Source: Pseudomonadota bacterium (GTDB lineage: Bacteria; Desulfobacterota; Desulfobulbia; Desulfobulbales; Desulfocapsaceae). From it: a stretch of DNA of 64,000 nucleotides. Position numbers and translations under genes: made by a program. The stretch is from the NCBI GenBank assembly GCA_018817385.1, contig JAHIUA010000093.1, positions 25,919 to 89,918 of the forward strand, given 5' to 3'. Below the pieces are notes generated by a model. It was not told the origin of the DNA, did no database searches, and saw only the letters and a list, made by a program, of their open reading frames with translations. Shown here piece by piece: positions 1 to 8,833 of this stretch (position 1 is the first letter of the stretch; each line of letters begins with the position of its first letter).

Positions 1-343
1 CCAGAACGGTGGTCGTCAGCAGATCATCAGCAAGACCATGGGCAATCTTGGCAATGGTGTTGGCAGTAGCCGGGGCGATCAGGATCAGATCCGCCTCCTC
101 CCCCAACTGGACATGGGATATTGAGCGGGTCTCTTCTGCTGTGAACATATCACTGAGTACCGAACGACCGGACAGGGCAGAAAAGGTAAGAGGTGCAACA
201 AAACGACAAGCAGACTCGGTCATCACCACAGAGACCTCAGCACCCTCCTGGGCGAGTGCACTGACCCAGCCAGCCACCTTGAATGCGGCTATGGAGCCTG
301 TCACCCCGACCACAATTTTTTTCCCCGCAAATAGATTTTCCAT
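1..343 (-). CDS. coaBC: Phosphopantothenoylcysteine decarboxylase / phosphopantothenate-cysteine ligase (CoaBC), N-terminal part
   Basis: Bifunctional flavoprotein of coenzyme A synthesis in the cytosol; only the first 114 codons lie in the window and the gene runs off the left edge. The visible part is the CoaC decarboxylase half: a flavin-binding start with GVTGSIAAFK (residues 13-22), the catalytic-type histidine in SHVQL (His77) and the APATAN motif (90-95). The start is the ATG at 341-343, which gives the family-typical short lead before the first beta strand. The ligase half cannot be seen, so a CoaC-only protein is not excluded. A terminator lies just upstream, between this gene and the next, so it should be transcribed from its own promoter. 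Confidence 0.93.
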   Translation of the reverse strand, partial: MENLFAGKKIVVGVTGSIAAFKVAGWVSALAQEGAEVSVVMTESACRFVAPLTFSALSGRSVLSDMFTAEETRSISHVQLGEEADLILIAPATANTIAKIAHGLADDLLTTTVL

Positions 344-368
344 CGCTACGCCCTGTTCCTCTTCACCC

Positions 369-410
369 AAAAAGAAAAAAGCATGTCCTCCCTGATACGG
401 AACATGCTTT
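369..410 (-). terminator. Rho-independent terminator after the Bax-inhibitor-1-like gene
   Basis: On the minus strand a 9-bp perfect stem (AAAGCATGT at 378-386 pairing with ACATGCTTT at 402-410, 15-nt loop) is followed by a T-rich run (complement of 369-380). It lies about 130 bp beyond the stop codon at 539 and before the coaBC start. Confidence 0.6.
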
Positions 411-538
411 CTTCTCTATTTTTCTGATTCTAAATCTAGGAGCCGTGACGAAACAACCTGGCTATTTCCCTCATTTCGTTAGGGATCCTTATGCCGTTCC
501 GAGCATTACTCTGACCATGTTGTTTTTTTGACACCGGC

Positions 539-1246
539 TTAGTCTCTGCTGCCGCCGAAAAAACGAAGGAGCATGAGAAAGAGATTGATGAAATCAAGAT
601 ACAAGGCCAGAGCACCCATAATAGCGCCTTTCCGCACTGTACCTTCGCCCTGCTCCATGATACCCTGTTCACCAATGGTCTTGATTTTCTGGACGTCATA
701 GGCTGTAAGCCCGACAAAAACAAAGACTCCGATCAGAGAGATGGCCCAGTAAAGAGAAGAACTCTTGAGAAAGATATTCACCACCGAGGCAATGATGATC
801 CCGATTACTCCCATGAAGAGAAAGGATCCCCAGGCTGAAAGATCACGTTTTGTCACCAGCCCGTAGACAGCCATGGAGCCGAACATACCCGCCGTAATGA
901 AAAATGTGGCAGCGATGGAGGACTGGGTGTAGGCAAGAAAAATCATGGACAGGGTCAAGCCGTTGAGCACCGCATAGCCGACAAAGAGCCCGGTAGCAGT
1001 GCCAGCCTGAATTTTATCGATACGGGCGGAGAGAAAAAAGACCAAGCCAAGTTCGGCCAAAATAAGGATCATAAAAGCAGGACTGGCCACCAGCTGCATG
1101 GCCAGCCCACTCGAGGCTGTAAACCAGGCTACAACACCGGTGAGGCCCAATCCAACAGCCATCCAGTTAAAGACCTTTGCTAGAAAAATCGTCGACGCTT
1201 CCTGCCTGGCTTGGGTAAGAGTGATTTGATTACTCATCTGATACAT
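539..1246 (-). CDS. Bax inhibitor-1 / YccA-YbhL family membrane protein
   Basis: A 235-residue integral membrane protein with about seven hydrophobic segments covering residues 25-235. Length and order match the bacterial TMBIM (Bax inhibitor-1) family, in which bacterial members are pH-sensitive calcium-leak or stress-related inner-membrane proteins. Family-type landmarks are a soluble N-terminus, the TAYDVQKIK stretch near residue 182 with its conserved acidic residue, and the last helix ending in FGGSRD. The start is well supported: AGGAG sits 7 nt upstream of the ATG at 1246. It is divergent from the CooC-like gene and has its own terminator, so it is likely monocistronic. The precise function is unknown. 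Confidence 0.9.
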   Translation of the reverse strand: MYQMSNQITLTQARQEASTIFLAKVFNWMAVGLGLTGVVAWFTASSGLAMQLVASPAFMILILAELGLVFFLSARIDKIQAGTATGLFVGYAVLNGLTLSMIFLAYTQSSIAATFFITAGMFGSMAVYGLVTKRDLSAWGSFLFMGVIGIIIASVVNIFLKSSSLYWAISLIGVFVFVGLTAYDVQKIKTIGEQGIMEQGEGTVRKGAIMGALALYLDFINLFLMLLRFFGGSRD

Positions 1247-1370
1247 GGCAAAACTCCTATTCTTAGTTTACTCAATTCTATAAATACGCTACATATTCAA
1301 ACAAGATCGCCTTATATCTTAACCATTGTAGAATAGCTTGCAAGTAAAAGAGGACGGAGAGAAAGAAAAA
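1247..1370. promoter_or_regulatory. Divergent promoter region between the BI-1-like and CooC-like genes
   Basis: A 124-bp AT-rich spacer separates two outward-facing starts. A strong minus-strand ribosome site (AGGAG) lies at 1255-1259 and a plus-strand GGAG at 1356-1359. I cannot assign convincing -35/-10 pairs. Confidence 0.4.
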
Positions 1371-2126
1371 ATGAAGATTGCAATCAGCGGCAAAGGCGGG
1401 GTCGGCAAAACCACCCTCATGGCACTTCTGGCGGATGAATTCAAAAAGGCAGGCAGGGAAGTCCTGGTCATTGATGCCGACCCCAGTCCTCATATGGCCC
1501 AGACCCTGGGAGTAAAAAACCCTGGGGCCATCCGGCCCATTGCCGAGATGACAAAACTTCTGGTAGAACGTTCCGGCAAGACCGAGGGCTCCCCCATGTA
1601 TAACATGAATCCGGAAGTAAATGACCTCCTGCAAGAGTTCATGGTCAACCATGACGGGATGAAACTGATGGTTCTGGGTGCCATTCAGAGCGGAGACAAA
1701 GGCTGTGCCTGCCCAGAAAATAATGTCCTGCGCCGGATGCTGACCAAGCTCCTGCTTTCCAAAAACCAGGTCGTTCTCCTCGATATGGAGGCAGGTGTTG
1801 AACATCTGGGAAGAGGAACCATTGCCGGCATCGATCACCTGCTCATCGTGGTCATTCCCTCAAAGTCCTCCATCCGCACCGCCCTCAAGGTCAAAAAGCT
1901 GGCGGAAGATGTCAAGATCCCCAAGATCAGCTTTGTCGGTAACCTGATCACCGATGAAGAAGACAGATCGTTTCTGGAAACCGGACTCGGAGTATCGCCA
2001 ATAGCCTTTTTCCCAGACTCACAACCCATCAGAAAGGCCGAACGGCGGGGTGTTCCTGTCACCAGCCTGGAGGGCGCGGCAGGCAATGCCCCGGCGGCGC
2101 TGATGCTGGCCTTAGGAGAAGAATAG
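1371..2126 (+). CDS. cooC: CooC-like nickel-insertion ATPase (MinD/ArsA-type P-loop)
   Basis: A 251-residue cytosolic ATPase of the SIMIBI class, related to CooC, which uses ATP to help insert nickel into the C-cluster of carbon monoxide dehydrogenase (CooS). The sequence shows a deviant Walker A motif GKGGVGKTT (residues 7-15), a DADPSP switch region (35-40) and a Cys-Ala-Cys pair at 112 and 114. That spacing and position correspond to the metal-binding CXC motif of characterised CooC proteins. The start is the ATG at 1371, because the conserved MKIAISGKGG begins there and GGAG precedes it by 11 nt; an upstream TTG would only add 11 unlikely residues. No cooS or other CODH gene is nearby. 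A related maturation ATPase such as AcsF is the alternative. Confidence 0.87.
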   Translation: MKIAISGKGGVGKTTLMALLADEFKKAGREVLVIDADPSPHMAQTLGVKNPGAIRPIAEMTKLLVERSGKTEGSPMYNMNPEVNDLLQEFMVNHDGMKLMVLGAIQSGDKGCACPENNVLRRMLTKLLLSKNQVVLLDMEAGVEHLGRGTIAGIDHLLIVVIPSKSSIRTALKVKKLAEDVKIPKISFVGNLITDEEDRSFLETGLGVSPIAFFPDSQPIRKAERRGVPVTSLEGAAGNAPAALMLALGEE

Positions 2127-2140
2127 GAGGAGCGGTCTGC

Positions 2141-2170
2141 GGTTGGCGGTTGGCGGTTGGCGGTTGGCGG
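2141..2170. repeat. Short tandem repeat, four copies of GGTTGGC
   Basis: Four perfect heptamer copies run from 2141 to 2168, followed by GG. The repeat lies in the short convergent spacer between the CooC-like gene and the end of the polysaccharide operon. It is non-coding here. Confidence 0.85.
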
Positions 2171-2225
2171 ATATTTAATCCATGTGGGAAATGTTCTCTT
2201 TTCGTTGAGCTATTCCCCTCAGGGC

Positions 2226-3635
2226 TCAATAGGCCCCTTTGCGATCGAATACCCGTTTAATTGTCTTGGCAATGATCTTGATATCGGTCCACAAAGAGTA
2301 ATTGAGGATATACCAGTCATCGAGTTCTACCCGTTCATCATAGCTGGCGCTGTCTGATCGCCCCTCAACCTGCCAGGGACCGGTTATCCCCGGTTTCATG
2401 GAACAGTAGCGCCCCGCGCTCTCCTTGTAAAAATCATTCAGTTCCTGGCCCACGATAGGTCGTGCTCCGACCACGCTCATCTCTCCCTTGAGGACATTTA
2501 TAAACTGGGGCAGCTCGTCCAGACTGGTTTTTCGCAGGAACCTTCCGAGGCGAGTGACTCTGGGGTCCTTTTTCAGCTTGAAGCTGCGCTCCCACTCCTC
2601 ACGCTGTTCAGGGTTGTCCGCCAGAATCTTCTCCAGTTGTTCTTCGGCATCAACCACCATCGAGCGAAACTTGATGCACCCGAACTCCTTTCCGGCAGAG
2701 GTAATGCGCTTATGGTGGTAAAATATCGGCCCGCCATCCTGAAGCTTGACCAGGATAGCGATAGCAAAGAAAAGAGGTGATATACAAGTAAGGACCATAA
2801 GGGAAAAGATGACGTCGAAGCTCCTTTTCCATTCGGTATTCGGGTTAAAGTTCAAGACAAGGGTATTTCCCAGTGACTGAATTTCTGCATGGTGCAAACC
2901 AAAGACATAGAGATCAGGGACCAGATAAATTCTTGCGCCCAATGAGCGACACTCCCGGAGGATGGAAAATATTTTTTTCTCCGCCCGCATCGGCAGTGCC
3001 ACATAGACGTAATCAATATCGTTATTCAGCAAAAAATTGCGAATATCAGCTATGGCGCCAAGAATCGGCTTACCGACAACAGTATTTTTTTCATCCGGTC
3101 CAACCTTATCATCAAAAAATCCCAACACCTCTATTCCGGCCCAGGGAATGGCCTCCACTTCCCGGGCCAGGGTTATCCCCAGTTCTCCGGCACCAGCCAC
3201 CACCGCTCGACGGACATTTTTTCCTTTGGAACGATAGTGATGCAAAATTTTTCGGGCAATAACATGGGCAGCAAACAGTAACAGCGGCGTCACCGTAGAC
3301 CAGATCAAAAAGACTACCCGTGAATAGGCATGTGAAATTTTAAAGATAAAAAAGTAAAACAGAAGTGCCCCGACGACTCCCCCCCATGCCTTGACAATGA
3401 CGAGAAATTCCAAATAAAATTTCCAGCCACGCCAGGAACGATAGAGTTGAAAATACTGGAAACTGATCAGTGACAACCCAAAAGAGATCCAAAGAAGATA
3501 GGTATAGTAGTAATTCCACGGTACCCGGTACCATGTCACTAATGCCCAGAGGAAGATACAGACCAGGGCACAATCGACCAGGTTTAATATTTTACATATA
3601 AGAGAACTCTGCTCACGCAGATTCAGAGACATCAT
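2226..3635 (-). CDS. Polyprenyl-phosphate hexose-1-phosphate transferase (WbaP/WcaJ/CpsE type)
   Basis: Initiating enzyme of a polysaccharide repeat unit: it moves a hexose-1-phosphate from a UDP-sugar to undecaprenyl phosphate at the inner membrane. The 469 residues show the full family architecture. Four N-terminal membrane helices cover about residues 14-128, followed by a Rossmann-like cytosolic domain (143-240), a fifth hydrophobic segment (274-296) and the catalytic domain. Catalytic landmarks are KFRSM (322-326), SLDELPQ (371-377) with the acidic pair, and GEMSVVGARP (384-393). It is the last gene of a seven-gene unit of glycosyltransferases headed by UDP-xylose synthase. Substrate (glucose, galactose or other) cannot be read from sequence. 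A second, unrelated initiating enzyme lies near 52 kb. Confidence 0.93.
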   Translation of the reverse strand: MMSLNLREQSSLICKILNLVDCALVCIFLWALVTWYRVPWNYYYTYLLWISFGLSLISFQYFQLYRSWRGWKFYLEFLVIVKAWGGVVGALLFYFFIFKISHAYSRVVFLIWSTVTPLLLFAAHVIARKILHHYRSKGKNVRRAVVAGAGELGITLAREVEAIPWAGIEVLGFFDDKVGPDEKNTVVGKPILGAIADIRNFLLNNDIDYVYVALPMRAEKKIFSILRECRSLGARIYLVPDLYVFGLHHAEIQSLGNTLVLNFNPNTEWKRSFDVIFSLMVLTCISPLFFAIAILVKLQDGGPIFYHHKRITSAGKEFGCIKFRSMVVDAEEQLEKILADNPEQREEWERSFKLKKDPRVTRLGRFLRKTSLDELPQFINVLKGEMSVVGARPIVGQELNDFYKESAGRYCSMKPGITGPWQVEGRSDSASYDERVELDDWYILNYSLWTDIKIIAKTIKRVFDRKGAY

Positions 3636-3683
3636 AGAGGACCTATTTTACTTCAACTCACTCAATTTCTGACAAAAAGAAAC

Positions 3684-4598
3684 CTACTTCCGCCACCAAT
3701 TGTGGTGCATACTCACCTTGGGCCGCAACACCGCCGGCAGGTATCTATATTTTTTCCCAAGAGTATACCCTAAATATTTCACCCCGCATCGTATTATCAA
3801 ATCCGGGACAAGAGACCAGGCCTTGTTGCTTAAAAAATAGGATAGCGCAGAATGAACATAGCTGGCACCATGCCCTTCTGCGCTCCCATATTCTTTCAAG
3901 AGCCACTTCTCGGTGCTATGCAGGACACCGATATCAAAGTGTCTCTTGAATTCTTCGACAAGAGTATAATTATGGGAATGATACACAGTTGCCTCTGCAA
4001 CATAGCGTATGGCAGATCCATGCAGCAGCAGCCTTCCCACTGCGCAGGTGTCCTCTCCAAAAATCAAGTCATCCTGAAAGTACCCTATCGCGGCAAGCGG
4101 AGCCTTCTTATAGGCAGCAAATGAATTGGAGACAAAGACTGTTTTGAGACCATAGTTCCCCCTGTCTTTATACACTCTTTCCAGCGTCAGTTCAGGGTAA
4201 TTAAATAAACGGAGGTGAGCGGCAGCCAAGGTAGCACCTGCTGCCGGCAATTGCCTCCCATAGGTGACAGCAACAGGTGAATCTTTTTTTAATGGTGCTA
4301 TTAAGGTTGCAAGTGATCCCGGTTCAGAAATAACAGCATCTTGAGTCATAAACACCAGAATATCGCCAACGGCTTTCCTTGCCGCCATGGACCTGGTGCC
4401 ACCATGATCAAAATCTTCTCTCCGAACCGGAATGACTTCTGCGCCAAATGCTTCTGCTCTGGCCACAGTATCATCTGATGAGGAAGAATCATAAACCAGC
4501 AACTCATACTTTTCTCTGAGATCCTGACTGGCAATACTCTTCAGGACCTCAGCAAAGAGCGGACCGCCATTCAGTGTTGGAATAATAATAGAAATCAA
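3684..4598 (-). CDS. Family 2 glycosyltransferase, rhamnosyltransferase-like
   Basis: A 304-residue GT-A fold enzyme that starts directly with the nucleotide-binding strand (MISIIIPTLNGG). It carries the FDHGGTR motif near residue 63, and the SNSFAAYKK and HSHNY motifs typical of bacterial rhamnosyltransferases of the RfbF/WbbL type. The acceptor-side basic motif FGEDTC is also present. Its start overlaps the stop of the preceding glycosyltransferase by 4 bp, so the two are probably translationally coupled. Rhamnose specificity is family-level inference: no dTDP-rhamnose genes are in the window, and another deoxyhexose donor is possible. Confidence 0.88.
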   Translation of the reverse strand: MISIIIPTLNGGPLFAEVLKSIASQDLREKYELLVYDSSSSDDTVARAEAFGAEVIPVRREDFDHGGTRSMAARKAVGDILVFMTQDAVISEPGSLATLIAPLKKDSPVAVTYGRQLPAAGATLAAAHLRLFNYPELTLERVYKDRGNYGLKTVFVSNSFAAYKKAPLAAIGYFQDDLIFGEDTCAVGRLLLHGSAIRYVAEATVYHSHNYTLVEEFKRHFDIGVLHSTEKWLLKEYGSAEGHGASYVHSALSYFLSNKAWSLVPDLIIRCGVKYLGYTLGKKYRYLPAVLRPKVSMHHNWWRK

Positions 4599-5518
4599 CT
4601 AAGGCCGCCCTTGGACTCATTTTTCAATTCCCTGGCAAGCAACACAGCCTTATCACATTGAAAAATATAAAATAAAAACCGATTCCATGCCAAGCTGTTA
4701 AACAGACGGCTTAATAACCTGTCTCCAGCCCTGAGAAGGGCGTCAGGGAAATAGCTGAGCAGTCGAGCAAGTCCTGCGGCCCCCGTATGACCTATTTTTG
4801 CCGGGTGCAGGGAAAGGAGAAGAGAGTAATTGGCTATGGAGTCACGCATTTTGACAAAAACCTGTTTTTTTTTCATCACTCCCATGTGAGAACAGCTGTT
4901 ATCAATATGCACGATGGTGAACAAAGCCCCCAGGCGGACTCCCCATTCAATGTCTTCAAATCCATAGCCTGTAAATTGTGGATCAAAAGAGACGGCCCGC
5001 AGGATATCCCGACGCACCATGATGTTTGAAGTGAAAAGGTATCGCCAGGGAATGGTGTTCCTGACAGATGGCGGTACTGCCTCGGTCTTCTTACTTTTGT
5101 ATAAGTAGAAAGAATAGTCTGGATGCACCTCTTTATTTTGGAGATAACTGATCCCCCCACAGATAATTTCAGCACCGGCCCGGCCCTGCTCCACATACGT
5201 TTGGATAAACTGGTCATGATCAGGGAGCATATCTGCGTCTACAAAGAGGACATACTCGCCTTTTGCCTGGTCCAGGAGCCGATTGCGGATTTCCGCCCGC
5301 CCCCTGTTAAGGCCCAACTCCTGATAGCGGACCAGAGGCAGTTGTTCTGCCACAGAAGCATTGCTATACTTCTCGCTGGAGCCATCGTCCATAACAATTA
5401 TTTCTACCTCCTCCCCTTGCGAAAGGTGGAGACATTGATCATGGAGACGGCTAAGCAATGGCCCAATATCCCAATTATAGACAGGGATTAAAATAGAAAG
5501 AAAAACAGTGGCAGTCAT
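4595..5518 (-). CDS. Family 2 glycosyltransferase with a GT7-like C-terminal part
   Basis: A 307-residue GT-A glycosyltransferase with an N-terminal nucleotide-sugar domain (LSILIPVYNW, DDGSS near residue 46, VDADML near 95 as the DXD metal site). The later motif GFEDIEWGVRL near residue 185 resembles the galactosyltransferase-type C-terminal segment found in chondroitin-synthase-like enzymes. It sits in a compact operon (9 bp from the upstream gene, 4-bp overlap downstream). It should add one sugar to the lipid-linked unit on the cytosolic face. Donor and acceptor are unknown. Confidence 0.86.
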   Translation of the reverse strand: MTATVFLSILIPVYNWDIGPLLSRLHDQCLHLSQGEEVEIIVMDDGSSEKYSNASVAEQLPLVRYQELGLNRGRAEIRNRLLDQAKGEYVLFVDADMLPDHDQFIQTYVEQGRAGAEIICGGISYLQNKEVHPDYSFYLYKSKKTEAVPPSVRNTIPWRYLFTSNIMVRRDILRAVSFDPQFTGYGFEDIEWGVRLGALFTIVHIDNSCSHMGVMKKKQVFVKMRDSIANYSLLLSLHPAKIGHTGAAGLARLLSYFPDALLRAGDRLLSRLFNSLAWNRFLFYIFQCDKAVLLARELKNESKGGLS

Positions 5519-5527
5519 GACTACTCG

Positions 5528-6355
5528 CTATGATTTTGTTTTTTTCACCGGCGCCAGTCTGCTTCGGTAAAAATGAAGCAGACTCTTCCAACCACGTTTT
5601 TCCAGAAAAATACGCAACTGACGCTTCAACAAAATAAACCAATAATAGGCGCGGCTCGTAAAAAAAGATTTCCCTGACAACTCAATTCTGGCCCTATGGG
5701 TTTCCTGGAGTGCCTTTTTCCAGTTTTCCTCAGATATCCCATCATGCTGCATATTGGCAAGGACAGAATCAAGGGCCAGAAACCTGACCCCCTGTTTTTT
5801 GAAACGCAGCAGCAGCTCATAATCCATGGCAAATTTGTAGTCAGACGAAAAAAGGCCGAAAGAACGGTAGAGTTCAGCACGGACAAAACAGGTGGGGTGG
5901 GTCACAGTCATTTCTCGACCCAGCAACTGGGGAACAGAATAACAGAGATATTCCCGTTGCAGACCATGCCAAAACTGTAACGCTCCGCAGACAACCCCGA
6001 CTGTTGGCTCTGCCAGCAAGGCTTCGACCACACGTCGCACAGTATCGGCCTCATACCAGTCACCAGCATTGATCAAGCCTATGACGTCTCCATGGGCGAC
6101 CTTGATGCCCTTGTTAAAGGCGTCACTGATTCCTTTATCCGGCTCACTCTGCCAGAAATCAATGTTGCTGTCATATTCACGGAGAATGGAGACAGTGTCG
6201 TCATGCGATCCCCCATCAATAACAATATATTCTATAAATCCATAATCTTGCTGCAAGACGCTGTCAATGGTCTGCCGGATCCAGGATTCTCCGTTCAGGA
6301 CTATGGTAATAATAGAAACCAGTGGATGTTCGGCATCATTCTGTTTCTTGACCAT
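5528..6355 (-). CDS. Family 2 glycosyltransferase (WcaE/WcaA-like)
   Basis: A 275-residue GT-A enzyme with VSIITIVLNG, the VIDGGSHDDT nucleotide-binding turn and the SEPDKGISDAFNKGI segment typical of colanic-acid-type GT2 enzymes. INAGDW replaces the canonical DXD-like site. I chose the ATG at 6355 because it leaves the usual short lead before the first strand. An in-frame GTG at 6415 would give 295 residues with a glycine-rich lead encoded by a run of nine G. That run directly abuts the ATG, so either the ribosome site or the N-terminus depends on a slippage-prone tract. It lies 9 bp from the next gene in a single operon. Confidence 0.86.
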   Translation of the reverse strand: MVKKQNDAEHPLVSIITIVLNGESWIRQTIDSVLQQDYGFIEYIVIDGGSHDDTVSILREYDSNIDFWQSEPDKGISDAFNKGIKVAHGDVIGLINAGDWYEADTVRRVVEALLAEPTVGVVCGALQFWHGLQREYLCYSVPQLLGREMTVTHPTCFVRAELYRSFGLFSSDYKFAMDYELLLRFKKQGVRFLALDSVLANMQHDGISEENWKKALQETHRARIELSGKSFFTSRAYYWFILLKRQLRIFLEKRGWKSLLHFYRSRLAPVKKTKS

Positions 6356-6364
6356 CCCCCCCCC
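6356..6364 (-). repeat. Homopolymer G9 (minus strand) abutting a glycosyltransferase start codon
   Basis: Nine consecutive C on the plus strand read as G9 on the coding strand, immediately 5' of the ATG at 6355. It is the longest G/C homopolymer I saw in the window. Confidence 0.9.
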
Positions 6365-6419
6365 TGATTCTGCTTTGATTCCATTTTGTTGTTGAAGAGA
6401 TTGCCCTGTTTCCACAAGC

Positions 6420-7514
6420 CTACACCTTACTGCGATACAATTCTAATGTCTGGGAGACACAACTATCCCAGGAAAATAATTTTGCCCGTTCATATCCCCG
6501 TACCCGTAATGCAGTTACAAGCTCTGTTGATTGAACTATTGACTCCATGGCACATCGCAGCTCTTCTTCAGCTGCGGGATCAAAATAAATTGCCGCATCA
6601 CCGGCAATTTCCGGCATGGAGCTGGTGTCGCTACAGGCAACGGGGCAGCCACAACGCATGGCCTCCAGGAGTGGTAACCCAAAGCCCTCATAGAGCGAGG
6701 GATAGACAAACAAAGCGGCCTGGGAGTAGAGAGCTGCCAGTTGACTGTCATCTGCATCCAGATGCTTGATTCGCCAGCCCACTCCTGAATCTTGCAGGGT
6801 GCGCACCTCCTCAGGGGTAAACGCACCTCCTCCCACACAGAGCAGATCGAATTCAGAAGACAAGAGTGGAGAATGAGCAAAGGCCAAGAGGAGTGTGTGA
6901 AAATTTTTCACTCCTCCCCGAAGTCCCACATAGAGAAGATACGGTCTTTGCCAGACAACTGCTCCTTTTTTCTTTTCAGGTTTCTCAAATGATGTGGCAA
7001 GTGGAATAACCGTGATTTTTTCAGGAGAGACATGCAGATATTTTATGAGATCAGCACGGGTACTCTTTGAAATTGCGATCACATGATCCGCCCGTGCTAC
7101 AGCCTTGGCTTTGAGTTGAGGAATATGGAGATCAGGTCCTTGAAACCGATTGGGAAAACGCTCATGGATCATATCATAAACGGAAAGGATATGAGGGACA
7201 TGAGACGATTGAGCAGTGGCCGAGTAGTAGGTTTCATGCAAGATATCAGGATGCTGCAATTTGAGAAGAGTACGGCTGACTATGCCATTGATGGCAGGAA
7301 GTATGCGGTGTTTCCCTGGAAAACAAGGAACCTTCCAGCCAATCGTGTGCACAGGGTTGGAGGCCAGATACTGATTGACGTGAACAGGAGCAAGCACGGT
7401 TGTTTCGATCCCCGGGGAACAGGCCGGAAGTCTGCGGGCAAGTTCAACAAAATATCTGGAAATACCACCGACCCTCTGCAGAGCAAAGATCTGATAGTCG
7501 TAAACTATATGCAT
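6420..7514 (-). CDS. Family 4 glycosyltransferase (GT-B fold)
   Basis: A 364-residue retaining glycosyltransferase. Visible landmarks are the N-terminal GGISRYFVELARRL acceptor-side loop (residues 16-29), the mid-protein segment beginning VIPLATSFEKP, and the family signature EGFGLPLLEAM with its two glutamates near residue 280, followed by CSDTSSMPEIAGDAA. The protein resembles mannosyltransferases of O-antigen and EPS loci, but donor specificity is not readable. It follows the neighbouring GT4 gene by 17 bp and is the fourth gene from the operon's 3' end. The two adjacent GT4 proteins share the same signature layout and may be ancient duplicates. Confidence 0.88.
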   Translation of the reverse strand: MHIVYDYQIFALQRVGGISRYFVELARRLPACSPGIETTVLAPVHVNQYLASNPVHTIGWKVPCFPGKHRILPAINGIVSRTLLKLQHPDILHETYYSATAQSSHVPHILSVYDMIHERFPNRFQGPDLHIPQLKAKAVARADHVIAISKSTRADLIKYLHVSPEKITVIPLATSFEKPEKKKGAVVWQRPYLLYVGLRGGVKNFHTLLLAFAHSPLLSSEFDLLCVGGGAFTPEEVRTLQDSGVGWRIKHLDADDSQLAALYSQAALFVYPSLYEGFGLPLLEAMRCGCPVACSDTSSMPEIAGDAAIYFDPAAEEELRCAMESIVQSTELVTALRVRGYERAKLFSWDSCVSQTLELYRSKV

Positions 7515-7531
7515 AACCTTAAAATCTCAAT

Positions 7532-8767
7532 TCAACGGCCATCCCAGGCCCTCTGGTAGCCGGCTGCCGTCTGCTCAGCACACCGCTGCCAGGAAAATCC
7601 CCCTGCCCTGACAAGTCCTTTCTGGGCCAATTCAGCATGAACGTCCCTCTCCTTGAGCAGGGTCAGCATGGCTTGACAGATCTGGTCTTTATCCTGTGGG
7701 TCCACCAGGATCCCGGCATCACCGACAACTTCCGGCAACGAACTGGTATTTGAAACGATAACCGGCAGACCACATTGCATAGCCTCCAAAGGTGGTAAGC
7801 CAAATCCTTCATAAAGAGACGGATAGAGAAAGGCCTCTGCACCGCTGTATATTGCGCTGAGATATTGATCTGGAACAAAACCGGTGAAAATTACCTTGTT
7901 GTGCAATATTGGATCATTATCAATTTCCTCAAGTAACTCTTTTACTTTCCAGCCCCGAGTGCCAACCAGGACAAAGGAAAGATCTTCACACCCCGGCTCT
8001 TTGAGAATTTCTCGAAAACAGTTCATGGACATTTGCAGATTTTTTCTCTTTTCTACTGTGGCCAAGGTCAGAAAATAACGCCCATCAGGAATGTGAAACT
8101 GTTGCTTCACTGCTCGAATCAGCACCTTGTCTGACTCTGGATAATAGAGATCCGCTGCTGCAGCCAGAGGCGTAACAAAGACTCTCTCGGGGTCCATTTG
8201 AAAATAGCTGCAAATGTCATTTTTAGTACACTCGGAGATGGTAAAGAGAAAATCATCCTGGGGCGAAAAAGACTCGACAATGGGTCGAAACTCATCTGCA
8301 AAGCCATCGGCGAAATATTCCGGATGAATGAGAGGAATGATATCGTAAATGGTCAACATGCGCAGAGGAGTGCGGCGAAAGCGAAAATGAGGCAAAGCAG
8401 AATAGTGGGAGTGAAAAAGATCTGCCGCTCCCCCGATCCGGTGCGTAAGGGATATGCGATAAAGCTTTGAAAGAATCTTTGCTGCTTTCTTCTCCTGCCC
8501 GGTTTCATGATTACATCCGGCCATGGTAATCAATGTTTTCTCAAACCAATTTCTCGGAAAAGATCTGGCAGCAAAATTTTTCTCGGCAAAATAGTGGTCC
8601 GTGAGCTGATTGACCTGCAACGAAGAGAGTGAGGAAAAAGAAAGATCGAGATCATCTCGGGCCAACAACTCCAATGACAGGCTGCTGATCACTCTGTATA
8701 TACCGGTTCTAGCTGTCTCGAAAAGCTGAGCCAGACCTATTACTCCTACATCTATAACTATTTTCAT
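7532..8767 (-). CDS. Family 4 glycosyltransferase (GT-B fold)
   Basis: A 411-residue GT4 enzyme. The C-terminal half carries LTLATVEKRKNL, VGTRGWK and the signature YEGFGLPPLEAMQCGLPVIVSNTSSLPEVVGDAG with both conserved glutamates. The N-terminal half contains a histidine-rich acceptor loop (HRIGGAADLFHSHYSALPHF) as in O-chain mannosyltransferases of the WbdA/MtfB sort. It is cytosolic and should act on a lipid-linked acceptor. It is second in the unit behind UDP-xylose synthase, after a 66-bp gap. Xylose or mannose are reasonable donors by context only. Confidence 0.87.
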   Translation of the reverse strand: MKIVIDVGVIGLAQLFETARTGIYRVISSLSLELLARDDLDLSFSSLSSLQVNQLTDHYFAEKNFAARSFPRNWFEKTLITMAGCNHETGQEKKAAKILSKLYRISLTHRIGGAADLFHSHYSALPHFRFRRTPLRMLTIYDIIPLIHPEYFADGFADEFRPIVESFSPQDDFLFTISECTKNDICSYFQMDPERVFVTPLAAAADLYYPESDKVLIRAVKQQFHIPDGRYFLTLATVEKRKNLQMSMNCFREILKEPGCEDLSFVLVGTRGWKVKELLEEIDNDPILHNKVIFTGFVPDQYLSAIYSGAEAFLYPSLYEGFGLPPLEAMQCGLPVIVSNTSSLPEVVGDAGILVDPQDKDQICQAMLTLLKERDVHAELAQKGLVRAGGFSWQRCAEQTAAGYQRAWDGR

Positions 8768-8833
8768 GAACAGATTGCTGCAGTTGGATCAGCTTTTGTT
8801 GAGACGGGACAGTGAGCCTAAGCTGCACTGGAG

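Noticed and set aside
1278..1838. A 186-codon minus-strand frame
   Set aside because: It is antisense to the CooC-like gene, whose P-loop and CXC motif are clear.
2205..2229. TTGAGC/GCTCAA hairpin at the end of the WbaP-like gene as a terminator
   Set aside because: The stem has only 6 bp and no T-run follows on the minus strand.
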